A stretch of DNA of 11,978 bases from JAIBAI01 sp044238875 (GCA_044238875.1 JBIICM010000069.1:1-11978), one strand, 5' to 3'. Shown: positions 1 to 7,061, counted from the stretch's first letter. Program-made: numbers and translations. The notes: generated by a model from the sequence alone, not told the origin.

Positions 1-674
1 CCCCTGAAAGGAATGATTCTGACATTAATGTTATTATCGGTCAGGCCGGCAATTTTATCTGAATAGAGTCCGGCGCAGTTAATGGCCAGGCGCGTGCTAA
101 AGGATTGATTTCCGGCACCGACAGAGACACTGCCTCCTTCTTCAACAATTGAATCTACTTTGGTGCCGAGCTGAATTTCAGAACCTGCTTCTTTAATCAG
201 TTCGCCAAGTTTATTGGCCACGGCCTTGTAATCAATGATTCCCGTGTAAGGTACCCGTATCGCTTTTACACCGTTACAGTGTGGCTCAATCTCTTTGAGT
301 TCTTCTGCACTGATCATGGTGATTTTATCCAGGCCGTTGTCATGCCCCCGCTTATAAATCATTTCCAGCTGGGGTATTTCAGCCGGTGAGGTGGCAACGA
401 TCACTTTTCCGCACAGCTCATGCCGGATGCCATATTCTCTGGCAAACTGAAGCAGCATATCGTAACCGTCGAGACAGTTTTTTGCTTTCAGACTGCCCGG
501 TTTGTAATAAATACCGGAATGAATAACCCCACTGTTATGGCCTGTTTGATGTGCAGCAAGCGTTGCTTCCTTCTCAAGAACGAGAATACGTAAGGAGGGA
601 TTTTTTTTGCTGATCTGATAGGCTGTTGAAAGGCCAACGATACCTCCGCCAATGATAATACAATCGTATGTCAT
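1..674 (-). CDS. lhgO: L-2-hydroxyglutarate oxidase-like FAD enzyme (N-terminal part, cut by window edge)
   Basis: Reading leftwards from the ATG at 674, an open frame of 224 codons runs off the window without a stop. It begins MTYDCIIIGGGIVGLSTAY, a classic FAD-binding Rossmann start (GGGIVG, residues 9-14). It continues with HQTGHNSGVIHSGIYYKPGS, the stretch typical of LhgO/YgaF proteins of the DAO (glycine/D-amino-acid oxidase) fold. Further along are PYTGIIDYKAV and AINCAGLYSD, also typical of this group. In the family, the enzyme oxidises L-2-hydroxyglutarate to 2-oxoglutarate and passes electrons to the membrane quinone pool. About 400 residues are usual, so roughly half is present. A perfect -7 box lies 5 bp before the ATG, so it is probably transcribed on its own. 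Substrate is inferred from family resemblance; another DAO-fold dehydrogenase is possible. Confidence 0.85.
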   Translation of the reverse strand, partial: MTYDCIIIGGGIVGLSTAYQISKKNPSLRILVLEKEATLAAHQTGHNSGVIHSGIYYKPGSLKAKNCLDGYDMLLQFAREYGIRHELCGKVIVATSPAEIPQLEMIYKRGHDNGLDKITMISAEELKEIEPHCNGVKAIRVPYTGIIDYKAVANKLGELIKEAGSEIQLGTKVDSIVEEGGSVSVGAGNQSFSTRLAINCAGLYSDKIAGLTDNNINVRIIPFR

Positions 675-679
675 AACTG

Positions 680-687
680 CAAAAGTA
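680..687 (-). promoter_or_regulatory. Bacteroidetes -7 box for the LhgO-like gene
   Basis: On the minus strand the sequence reads TACTTTTG, a perfect match to TAnnTTTG, followed by CAGTT and the ATG. Transcription would start almost at the initiation codon, giving a very short or leaderless mRNA. The -33 element is weak: only a TTGC lies about 21 bp upstream. Confidence 0.45.
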
Positions 688-712
688 AGCAGGTATTCAT
701 CAGCATCCGCAA

Positions 713-874
713 TTACGGAAATTGATAACGCGCCACACACCAGGCAAGCAATTGCTCTGCCTCATTGTCAACAAGCCTTTTTACCGCTTTTAGCAATTCT
801 TTTCTGAAAAGTGCGGAATCAAAACTGACGCTTTCCAGAATTACTTTACTGTATTCCAACATTGATAAACCCAT
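713..874 (-). CDS. Small protein of unknown function (53 aa)
   Basis: A short frame from the ATG at 874 to the TAA at 713-715 encodes 53 residues, beginning MGLSMLEYSKVILESVSFDS and ending CVARYQFP. It is predicted to be mostly helical: an amphipathic first helix, a basic middle (FRKELLKAVKRL, residues 23-34) and an acidic-aromatic end (EAEQLLAWC, 38-46). There is no signal peptide or membrane span. The composition is that of a real soluble protein, and the frame fills the gap between the PAQR gene and the LhgO-like gene on the same strand. The pattern FDxxLFxKEL...LxxWC reminds me of small conserved Bacteroidetes ORFs, but I cannot name a family. A second start at residue 5 is possible. No function is assigned. 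Confidence 0.6.
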   Translation of the reverse strand: MGLSMLEYSKVILESVSFDSALFRKELLKAVKRLVDNEAEQLLAWCVARYQFP

Positions 875-878
875 GGCA

Positions 879-943
879 CAAACCTTTTAAATGTATTCCT
901 TGCTATGGCACTGAAGCCTGAATTGTAAGGAAGTAAAGGTTTG
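879..943. repeat. Nested inverted repeat in the leader of the small protein gene
   Basis: CAAACCTTT (879-887) is the exact reverse complement of AAAGGTTTG (935-943). Inside it, TTCCTT (896-901) pairs with AAGGAA (927-932). On the minus strand this could fold into a 15-bp stem with a 2/8 internal loop and a 25-nt apical loop. It sits between the PAQR stop and the small-gene ATG. The ATG-proximal arm contains AAAGG, the only Shine-Dalgarno-like stretch before that start. There is no T-tract, so it is not a standard terminator. Confidence 0.5.
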
Positions 944-963
944 ATCGATAGAAGACAGTTTTT

Positions 964-1815
964 TTAGTCAAGGTTAATCACCGAATCCTTATAATACCTG
1001 AAACGCACTTTTTGCGGCACAAGACAAGGATGAAACCGAAGATTTAATTGTTCTTTAACCCTTCTACGGAGGTCTTGCCTTGAAGTTGCGCAAATGTGAA
1101 TATTTTCTCCGACAGCTTTTGCGATGTATTCAAACTCAGATTTCTCACGCACCATAAAAACCAGTTTACGTTGCGTGGGCTGCTCTGCCCAGTTATAAAT
1201 TAGTTTCCAGTGCATGGCAGCGCCCAACACAACAAACAGGTGGAAAATATCATGGTGACCAATGAATTCCGGAAAGGGACCATCAATCCGCAGGAAATCA
1301 ATTAATGCCCCGACAGAGTATGCGAGTGCGCCATAAAATGCAAGCGAAATCCGCCTGAATCCATAAAGCTTCCAGGCATAAAACATTGAAATAATTGCCG
1401 ACCATCCCATCGTACCAAATATGGTAAGCGTGAACCATTCAGGCATGTTATCAATCAGCATGATGGTAAGCAATAAACCTACAATGGCCACCAGCCACAG
1501 ATAAGTGAGGATACCCCAACGCCACCAGCCTCTGAAAAAAATAACATGAATGGGTGTTGCTGTTCCGGCAATCATGGTATAAATGGCTGCGTAATCAAGC
1601 CGTCTGAATATCTGCCTGCCAAACCCAGGTTCGAGCGCGTGATAAATTCCGCTCATCGAAAACATAAATACGAAGCAGATCATAAAAACCACTATTGACG
1701 CAATACGTAGCCGGTTACCCCAGCCCTTCCTGAGAAGGATATAACCTGTACTCAGGGTGAGCAGTGCAGCCAGCAGATGTGTCCAGCTCGCAAATGGTTG
1801 ATAAAATCCTGGCAT
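964..1815 (-). CDS. Haemolysin III / PAQR-family membrane protein with a C-terminal HicB-like domain
   Basis: A 283-aa protein. Residues 1-210 form the seven-helix HlyIII/PAQR membrane domain. The family's metal-site residues are visible: SGIYH (S55, H59), LDYAAIY (D74) and HHDIFH (H188, H192). These are expected to hold a zinc ion at the membrane face, as in adiponectin-receptor hydrolases. The bacterial members' function is unsettled. The family is usually about 210-220 aa; here about 70 soluble residues follow the last helix. Residues 217-283 (VFMVREKSEFEYIAKAVGEN, then a DLRRRVKEQL helix, then VRFRYYKDSVINL) resemble stand-alone HicB-like/UPF0150 proteins. The frame is uninterrupted, so this is not an obvious frameshift fusion. 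It lies 82 bp downstream of the ABC-F gene with no clear terminator or promoter between, so co-transcription is likely. The start fits the membrane domain, since MPGFYQPFASWTH leads straight into helix 1. Confidence 0.85.
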   Translation of the reverse strand: MPGFYQPFASWTHLLAALLTLSTGYILLRKGWGNRLRIASIVVFMICFVFMFSMSGIYHALEPGFGRQIFRRLDYAAIYTMIAGTATPIHVIFFRGWWRWGILTYLWLVAIVGLLLTIMLIDNMPEWFTLTIFGTMGWSAIISMFYAWKLYGFRRISLAFYGALAYSVGALIDFLRIDGPFPEFIGHHDIFHLFVVLGAAMHWKLIYNWAEQPTQRKLVFMVREKSEFEYIAKAVGENIHICATSRQDLRRRVKEQLNLRFHPCLVPQKVRFRYYKDSVINLD

Positions 1816-1897
1816 AAGGTTTTCTCTTTATAAAGTAATACGTTGAAAGCCTTATGAATGTTGTTGTTTATTGATAATTTTCTTACAGAAAGTTCAG

Positions 1898-3517
1898 TTA
1901 AACAGCTGTCAGTAAACCGGCGCGCCGCTCATTCACTAGCTCACTGTTCAGGTACTCATCGTAAGTGGTTTGCCGGTCAATGATACCGTTGGGGGTAAGT
2001 TCAATTACACGGTTGGCCACGGTTTGCATAAACTGATGATCATGTGAGGTAAACAGCACAGGCCCCTTGAAGTCAATTGCTGCGTTGTTCAGGGCCGTAA
2101 TTGATTCAAGGTCGAGGTGGTTGGTAGGTTCATCAAGCATCAGAAGGTTCCCCGACTGCAGCATCATCCGTGAGATCATGCAGCGCATTTTTTCACCGCC
2201 CGACAGCACGCTGCTCTTCTTCAGTGTTTCTTCCCCGCTAAAAAGCATCTTGCCCAGAAAGCCGCGTATGTATGTTTCATCCTGGTCGGTAGAATACTGC
2301 CTGAGCCAGTCGATCAGGTTAAGTTCATTGCTGAAATAGCTTGCATTATCGGCGGGCAGGTAGGCGTTTTTAATGGTTATACCCCAGGTGAAACTACCTG
2401 AAGTTGGCGCTCTTTCTCCGGCTAATACTGAAAATAAGGCGCTTATGGCGTTGTGATCCCTGGCCGTAAAAGCAATCTTATCATCTTTTTTCATGCTAAA
2501 GGTCAGGTCTCTGAAAAGGCTTACCCCGTTCACCTGCAACGCAAGGTTGCTTACCTGAAGTATCTGATCACCCGGTTCCCGTTCAGGCTTGAAGAAGATG
2601 GCGGGATACTTCCTGTTGCTGGGTTGCATCTCTTCGAGGTTGAGCTTCTCAAGCAGTTTTTTACGGCTGGTGGCCTGTCGTGATTTGGAGGCATTCGCGC
2701 TGAAACGTGCAATGAACTCCTGCAGCTGCTTGCGCTTGTCTTCTACCTTGGCGTTTTTATCAGACATTTGGCGCAACAGCAGCTGGCTTGATTCATACCA
2801 GAAAGTATAGTTGCCGGTAAACAACTTCATTTTCCCAAAATCAATGTCAACTATATGGGTGCAAACAGCATCGAGAAAATGGCGGTCGTGCGAAACTACA
2901 ATGACTGTATTTTTAAAGTCAGCCAGAAAATCCTCAAGCCATGCAATGGTATGCACATCGAGGTCGTTGGTGGGCTCGTCGAGTAGCAATATATCCGGAT
3001 TGCCATAGAGTGCCTGGGCAAGCAGCACACGTACTTTCTGGTTTCCGCTCAGGTCGCCCAGCAGCTGATGGTGAAGGGCCTCGCCGATACCCAGCCCGCT
3101 CAGCAGGCTTGCGGCATCGCTCTCGGCATTCCAGCCTTCCATTTCTGCAAATTCAGCTTCCAGTTCGGAGGCCCTGATGCCGTCGGCATCACTGAAGTCA
3201 ACCCTGGCATAAATTTCTTCCTTTTCGCGGATAATGTTCCACAGCCGCTCATGCCCCATCATCACGGTTTGCAATACCGGAAAAGCATCAAATGCATAAT
3301 GGTTCTGCTTTAACACTGCCATGCGTTCCCCGGGCGTTATGTTCACTTCACCGGTAGTGGCGTCAATCTCTCCTGAAAGAATTTTCAGAAAGGTTGATTT
3401 ACCGGCTCCGTTGGCACCAATTACACCGTAACAGTTGCCCGGTATGAATTTAAGGTTTACATCTTCAAATAAGCTGCGCTTTCCGTAACGAAGCGACAAA
3501 TTGGAAACATGAATCAT
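1898..3517 (-). CDS. ybiT: ABC-F family ATPase, YbiT-like
   Basis: A 539-aa cytoplasmic protein with two ABC ATPase domains and no membrane spans, as in ABC-F translation factors, which act on ribosomes rather than as transporters. NBD1 has Walker A GANGAGKST (34-42), signature LSGNQ (156-160), Walker B ILLLDEP (176-182) and switch SHDRH (209-213). The inter-domain P-tol linker, about 245-305, contains RFSANASKSRQATSR, a hallmark of the YbiT branch. NBD2 has signature LSGGEK (438-443), Walker B LLMLDEPTNHLD (458-469) and SHDHQF (491-496). Its Walker A is degenerate, reading ARDHNAISA (352-360) without the G...GKS/T pattern. Length and order agree with E. coli YbiT (about 530 aa). The start is well supported: MIHVSNLSLRYG is the usual opening, and a perfect -7 box lies 19 bp upstream. 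Confidence 0.93.
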   Translation of the reverse strand: MIHVSNLSLRYGKRSLFEDVNLKFIPGNCYGVIGANGAGKSTFLKILSGEIDATTGEVNITPGERMAVLKQNHYAFDAFPVLQTVMMGHERLWNIIREKEEIYARVDFSDADGIRASELEAEFAEMEGWNAESDAASLLSGLGIGEALHHQLLGDLSGNQKVRVLLAQALYGNPDILLLDEPTNDLDVHTIAWLEDFLADFKNTVIVVSHDRHFLDAVCTHIVDIDFGKMKLFTGNYTFWYESSQLLLRQMSDKNAKVEDKRKQLQEFIARFSANASKSRQATSRKKLLEKLNLEEMQPSNRKYPAIFFKPEREPGDQILQVSNLALQVNGVSLFRDLTFSMKKDDKIAFTARDHNAISALFSVLAGERAPTSGSFTWGITIKNAYLPADNASYFSNELNLIDWLRQYSTDQDETYIRGFLGKMLFSGEETLKKSSVLSGGEKMRCMISRMMLQSGNLLMLDEPTNHLDLESITALNNAAIDFKGPVLFTSHDHQFMQTVANRVIELTPNGIIDRQTTYDEYLNSELVNERRAGLLTAV

Positions 3518-3536
3518 GATTTTCTGAAAAAGCCCG

Positions 3537-3544
3537 CAAAGATA
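3537..3544 (-). promoter_or_regulatory. Bacteroidetes -7 box for the ABC-F gene
   Basis: The minus strand reads TATCTTTG, a perfect TAnnTTTG, followed by C and then 18 more bases to the ATG at 3517. The -33 region is poor (TTCA instead of TTTG). It is divergent from the SDR promoter in the same 148-bp gap. Confidence 0.5.
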
Positions 3545-3613
3545 AGGGTTTTTAGGGCTTCTCTGAAAGTAGGAGGGTTAATTTGACGGATAGAATCGTT
3601 CTCCTTTCAACAA

Positions 3614-3643
3614 TTTGTTTATCACTGATGTTTCTTAACATTT
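3614..3643 (+). promoter_or_regulatory. Putative promoter of the SDR gene
   Basis: TTTG (3614-3617) and TAACATTT (3636-3643, one mismatch to TAnnTTTG) are separated by 18 bp. The box ends 22 bp before the ATG, close to the spacing of other promoters in this window. Confidence 0.4.
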
Positions 3644-3665
3644 ACACTGATTCAAACCTGAAAAA

Positions 3666-4370
3666 ATGGCGACTCAAAACTATCTGATTATCGGAGCTTC
3701 CTCAGGTATCGGAAACGCTCTTTTAATGCGCCTTGCGCAAGATGCTGACAACCACATTTACGCAACCTACAGGTCACATGCGCCTGCAGTCCAGGCCTCA
3801 GGCATCAGCTGGCAGCATTTTGATGTGACGGCCGATCAGCCTGATCAGCTTCAATTACCTGATCAGCTCAACGGACTGGTGTATTGTCCGGGTAGCATTG
3901 CGCTGAAGCCAGTAGGTCGTGTTGCTGAAGAAGAATTGCTGAACGATTTCCGCATGCAGGTGGCAGGTTTATTCAGGGTGTTGAAAGTGGCCCTTCCAAA
4001 ACTGAAAAGAAGCGAAAACGCTTCCATTGTTCTTTTTTCAACAGTGGCCGTTCAGACGGGGCTTCCTTTTCATGCCCATGTTGGTGCAGTGAAAGGTGCC
4101 ATTGAAGGCGTTACGCTTTCACTGGCGGCTGAGCTGGCTCCCGCCATCCGTGTGAATTGCATTGCCCCTTCACTCACTGATACCCCGCTCGCTGCCGCCT
4201 TACTGAGTTCAGATGAGAAGCGCCAGGCTGCAGCGCAGCGACATCCCTTAAAAAAAATCGGGCAACCCGATGATATTGCCGCTGCCGCTGCCTTTTTGCT
4301 CGGCCCGCAATCAGGCTGGATTACCGGCCAGATTATCAAGGTTGACGGTGGTTTGAGCAGTATCCGTTAA
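3666..4370 (+). CDS. Short-chain dehydrogenase/reductase (SDR)-like protein lacking the catalytic Tyr
   Basis: A 234-aa single-domain Rossmann protein. The NAD(P)-binding glycine motif GASSGIG is at residues 10-16. Y32-R36 (YATYR) ends beta-strand 2, and the arginine suggests NADP preference. The usual NNAG is replaced by YCPGS (73-77). The expected active-site serine is present (LFSTVAVQ, S125), and lysine K143 is in GAVKGAIEG. However, the position four residues before the lysine, normally Tyr, is V139, preceded by H138. The C-terminal part is normal: IRVNCIAPSLTDTP, HPLKKIGQPDDIA and WITGQIIKVDGG. The loss of Tyr makes a classical ketoreductase reaction doubtful; a substrate-binding role or use of His are options. 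No substrate can be named. It is followed 124 bp later by the operon at 4495, which has its own promoter. Confidence 0.85.
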   Translation: MATQNYLIIGASSGIGNALLMRLAQDADNHIYATYRSHAPAVQASGISWQHFDVTADQPDQLQLPDQLNGLVYCPGSIALKPVGRVAEEELLNDFRMQVAGLFRVLKVALPKLKRSENASIVLFSTVAVQTGLPFHAHVGAVKGAIEGVTLSLAAELAPAIRVNCIAPSLTDTPLAAALLSSDEKRQAAAQRHPLKKIGQPDDIAAAAAFLLGPQSGWITGQIIKVDGGLSSIR

Positions 4371-4388
4371 AACAATCTGCAGGGTTTC

Positions 4389-4419
4389 TTTGCGGTAGTT
4401 GTCAGTCCGCTTATCTTTC
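4389..4419 (+). promoter_or_regulatory. Promoter of the GT-C/UbiA/methyltransferase/HAD operon
   Basis: TTTG (4389-4392), a 19-bp spacer, then TATCTTTC (4412-4419), which matches TAnnTTTG in all but the last base. Transcription should begin near 4425. This leaves about 70 nt before the first large gene, but only about 20 nt before the ATG of a 16-codon ORF. Confidence 0.55.
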
Positions 4420-4444
4420 GCACTTCTAAATTGAAGGGTTAAGC

Positions 4445-4495
4445 ATGCCTGACAAATACTTAAAATTTTCCATCATTGCCCGAAGGCTCAGCTGA
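4445..4495 (+). CDS. Possible leader peptide ORF (16 aa) overlapping the next start (TGATG)
   Basis: ATG at 4445 opens a frame encoding MPDKYLKFSIIARRLS. Its stop TGA (4493-4495) shares its A with the ATG of the membrane protein gene (TGATG). The ATG is 25 bp from the -7 box, similar to most other genes here (19-27 bp), whereas the large gene's ATG is 75 bp away. That suggests ribosomes load here and re-initiate at 4495. It may also be a chance frame; the peptide resembles nothing I know. Confidence 0.3.
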   Translation: MPDKYLKFSIIARRLS

Positions 4496-6189
4496 TGCAG
4501 ATGGAAGGTCCTCTTAAACGATTGATAGCGTTTAGTCGTGATTTAGGCATGATCATGCTGTTGATCCCTGTACTGACCTTTATTTTAACCAGTATTTGCC
4601 TGATATTTAAGTGGGGTGTAAATGATTTTATAGTTCCGCTGGCTGCAGCAGGGTCCATTTCTTTTAGCCTGAGGCTTTCAGAACAGCAAACAAACCGTTT
4701 CGTTCACAGCGCCTCAATTATTGCCGCTGCGGCATTGATTGCGCTGATAATTTACCGGATGAATGCATGGTTTTATGATATTTCATTTGACGGCCAATGG
4801 TACCATCAGGATGCGATGATCTTTCTGAAACATTTCGGCTGGAACCCATTTTATGATCCCTTGCTGAAAAACAATGTTGTTTCAGGTGAAAATGCCGACT
4901 GGCTGAACCATTATGCCAAGGCGGGCTGGCTCACCACTGCGGCATTTTATGAAACGTTTGAGAAAATACAGATCGGCAAAAGCATCAATAGTATGCTGAT
5001 GCTCTCATCATTATTGCTTTCATTTTCATTTTTTGTAAAGCATACCCGGCTAAACCTGCTCCGCGCGGCTTTGCTGGCTCTTATGCTGGCCTTGTCACCG
5101 GCTGCCTTCGGACAAATGTTTACCTATTACATTGATGGTCAGGTTTCTGCACTGCTGTTGCTGCTGGTCGTTCTTGCCATCGAACACCTCAGGCAGCCCA
5201 ATGATTACAGGATATTTCTGCTCTTTACGGCCGTACTTTGCTATTTCGTAAACCTGAAATTCACAGCCGCCATTTATGGTTTTATTATCCTAACAGCCGC
5301 CTTTGCGTGGAATATCGCCGGCCCTGGCGGATTTGCGCAGCTGAAAAAACGATTAATTCTTTACGGCTGCGCCGGTATTTTTGCTTTTTTGTTGTTTGGT
5401 TATCCTACTTACGTTAGAAATACGCTTGAAAAAAATCATCCTTTTTATCCGCTCATGGGCAACAAGGATGCCGGCGAAAGGTTGGCGCAGATTTCTTATC
5501 CGGTTGATTTCTTTGATAAGAACAGGTTTGAAAAATTTTTCAGCTCCACCTTTGCAACACCGCAGTACACCTCTGATAATACGCACCCTTCGGTGCTGAA
5601 ATCATTGTTTAAGTTCAAGCATGTTGAATACTACCTCATTTATTTCCGCAATTTTCAGCCGGTTCTGATGAGTCCGCTCGGGCCATTTTATGGTGAATTT
5701 GTGTTGTTGTTTCTGCCACTTATGCTGATGGTCATATGGATGAACAGAACCAATAAGGCTTTCTGGTTTTTAACCCTGACTTTTTTAGTCTCCATCTGCA
5801 TGCTGCCTGATTTCTGGATTTACCGTTACACACCGCAGCTGCTTTTTTTCTATGCACTCTTTATGGGGTTTGGTTTACTTTCTGAACGTAAATTCATCAG
5901 CGGATACAGTTTGTTATTATTGCTTGTCATGCTATTGAATACGGGACTCGGCAATTACAGCAATTTGATTTATAACCTGAAGGGATCCCTTGAAATTCAT
6001 CGTGAGTTTGGCGAACTGAAGGATGAAAAATTGCTGATCAGGCGCGGATGGATGAAATCGTTTGAATACAGGCTGCGTGAAAGCAATCTCAATTATACCA
6101 TTGAAGCCACAGAAGAAAAATCGGTTACATTTAAAAATTTCCGCACTGAATTTTCCACCGGATGGAAGTATGCGGTATTATCAGAATAG
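4495..6189 (+). CDS. Polytopic membrane protein, probable GT-C-type glycosyltransferase
   Basis: A 564-aa protein with roughly ten to twelve hydrophobic spans between residues 17 and 482 and a soluble C-terminal tail of about 80 residues. After the third span comes an extracytoplasmic-type loop with WFYDISFDGQWYHQDA (92-107) and GWNPFYDP (115-122). An acidic first loop of this kind is where GT-C enzymes (PMT, ArnT, EmbC relatives) keep their catalytic Asp; D95 and D99 are candidates. Other conserved-looking patches are YYIDGQ (211-216), FGYPTYVRN (301-309), HPFYPLMG (315-322) and IYRYTPQLL (442-450). GT-C proteins use polyprenyl-phosphate-linked sugars as donors, which fits the next gene. The direct evidence is topology plus the loop; I do not recognise a named family. 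The ATG at 4495 is the first start in frame after an upstream stop at 4450. Confidence 0.7.
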   Translation: MQMEGPLKRLIAFSRDLGMIMLLIPVLTFILTSICLIFKWGVNDFIVPLAAAGSISFSLRLSEQQTNRFVHSASIIAAAALIALIIYRMNAWFYDISFDGQWYHQDAMIFLKHFGWNPFYDPLLKNNVVSGENADWLNHYAKAGWLTTAAFYETFEKIQIGKSINSMLMLSSLLLSFSFFVKHTRLNLLRAALLALMLALSPAAFGQMFTYYIDGQVSALLLLLVVLAIEHLRQPNDYRIFLLFTAVLCYFVNLKFTAAIYGFIILTAAFAWNIAGPGGFAQLKKRLILYGCAGIFAFLLFGYPTYVRNTLEKNHPFYPLMGNKDAGERLAQISYPVDFFDKNRFEKFFSSTFATPQYTSDNTHPSVLKSLFKFKHVEYYLIYFRNFQPVLMSPLGPFYGEFVLLFLPLMLMVIWMNRTNKAFWFLTLTFLVSICMLPDFWIYRYTPQLLFFYALFMGFGLLSERKFISGYSLLLLLVMLLNTGLGNYSNLIYNLKGSLEIHREFGELKDEKLLIRRGWMKSFEYRLRESNLNYTIEATEEKSVTFKNFRTEFSTGWKYAVLSE

Positions 6190-6191
6190 TT

Positions 6192-7061
6192 ATGAAATAT
6201 CTGCATTTACTAAGGCTTAGTCACTACACGAAGAACTTGTTCATTTTTGCGCCTCTTTTTTTTTCGGGCCGTCTATTTGAACAAGGTTTATTAGATAACT
6301 GTGTGCTTGGTTTTTTTCTTTTCAGCCTTTGTGCAAGCAGTATTTATATAATAAATGACCTGCAGGATGCCCCTTTTGACCGGCTGCATCTGAGCAAGAA
6401 AAAACGTCCGCTTGCATCAGGAGCCGTAAGTAGGGGAGAGGCCCTGTTTCTTTTTGTTTTATTGGGTGGCGGCAGTTTGTTGGGCGCGTTTCTTATGCAC
6501 CAGCAGTTCTTTTGGGTTTTGCTCGTTTACTTTTCAATGAATTTGCTCTATACCTTCTGGCTGAAAAAGGTAAGCCTCATTGATATTATTGTTATTTCAG
6601 CCGGTTTTATCTTAAGGGTGGCTGCCGGTGGCATCTTAACCGGTATTGTTGTTTCGCACTGGTTGTTTGTCATGACCTTTCTTTTGTCGTTGTTTCTGGC
6701 ATTGGCCAAACGCCGCGATGATTTAATAATACTGAGAGACACAGGACAGCAGATGCGTAAATCACTGCATGGCTATAACCTCGAGTTTATTTCAAGCGCA
6801 CTCAGTATTCTTTCGGCCGTGCTGATTGTTTCCTACATTGATTATGTTACCTCTGCTGAAGTAATGGCGCGTTTTTACGGTAAACATGCCTATGTTTCGC
6901 TGGTTTTTGTGGTAACCGGTTTGTTGAGGTATCTTCAGATAACATTGGTTGAATCAAAGAGCGGTTCGCCAACACGTTTGTTGCTCAATGACCGGTTTCT
7001 GCAGGTAACCATAACCCTTTGGATGGCCTATTTTGCCGGGATTATTTATCTGTTGAAATGA
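6192..7061 (+). CDS. UbiA-family polyprenyl-phosphate phosphoribosyltransferase (DPPR synthase-like)
   Basis: A 289-aa integral membrane protein with eight to nine spans. The first Asp-rich motif is NDLQDAPFD (55-63), followed by DRLHLSKKKRPLASG (63-77). This matches the pattern of mycobacterial Rv3806c (NDxxDxxxDRxHPxKxxRPxAxG) better than that of quinone or haem prenyltransferases. Further shared features are ILRVAAGGILTGI (140-152), SHWLFVMTF (155-163) and KRRDDL...RKSLHGY (173-195). Family members transfer 5-phosphoribose from PRPP to a polyprenyl phosphate on the inner face of the membrane. The frame is open from 6162, but MKYLHLLRLSHYTKNLFIFA is the typical N-terminus, so I start at 6192, two bases after the previous stop. 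The stop overlaps the next gene as ATGA. The lipid chain length and final sugar cannot be read from sequence. Confidence 0.87.
   Translation: MKYLHLLRLSHYTKNLFIFAPLFFSGRLFEQGLLDNCVLGFFLFSLCASSIYIINDLQDAPFDRLHLSKKKRPLASGAVSRGEALFLFVLLGGGSLLGAFLMHQQFFWVLLVYFSMNLLYTFWLKKVSLIDIIVISAGFILRVAAGGILTGIVVSHWLFVMTFLLSLFLALAKRRDDLIILRDTGQQMRKSLHGYNLEFISSALSILSAVLIVSYIDYVTSAEVMARFYGKHAYVSLVFVVTGLLRYLQITLVESKSGSPTRLLLNDRFLQVTITLWMAYFAGIIYLLK

Noticed and set aside
2067..3313. Several plus-strand open frames opposite the ABC-F gene
   Set aside because: They are antisense to a well-conserved gene and show no domain, signal or promoter.
3564..3609. Imperfect inverted repeat between the divergent ABC-F and SDR genes
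   Set aside because: 9 paired bases interrupted by a 3-nt bulge with a 25-nt loop; too weak to call an operator or hairpin.
3828..3880. CTGATCAGCT repeats inside the SDR gene
   Set aside because: They encode a low-complexity Asp-Gln-Leu-Pro stretch in frame; no sign of a DNA-level function.
3666..4370. SDR gene as the DprE2-type epimerase partner of the DPPR synthase-like gene
   Set aside because: It lacks the YxxxK tyrosine needed for ketoreduction, has its own promoter set-up, and there is no DprE1-like oxidase beside it.
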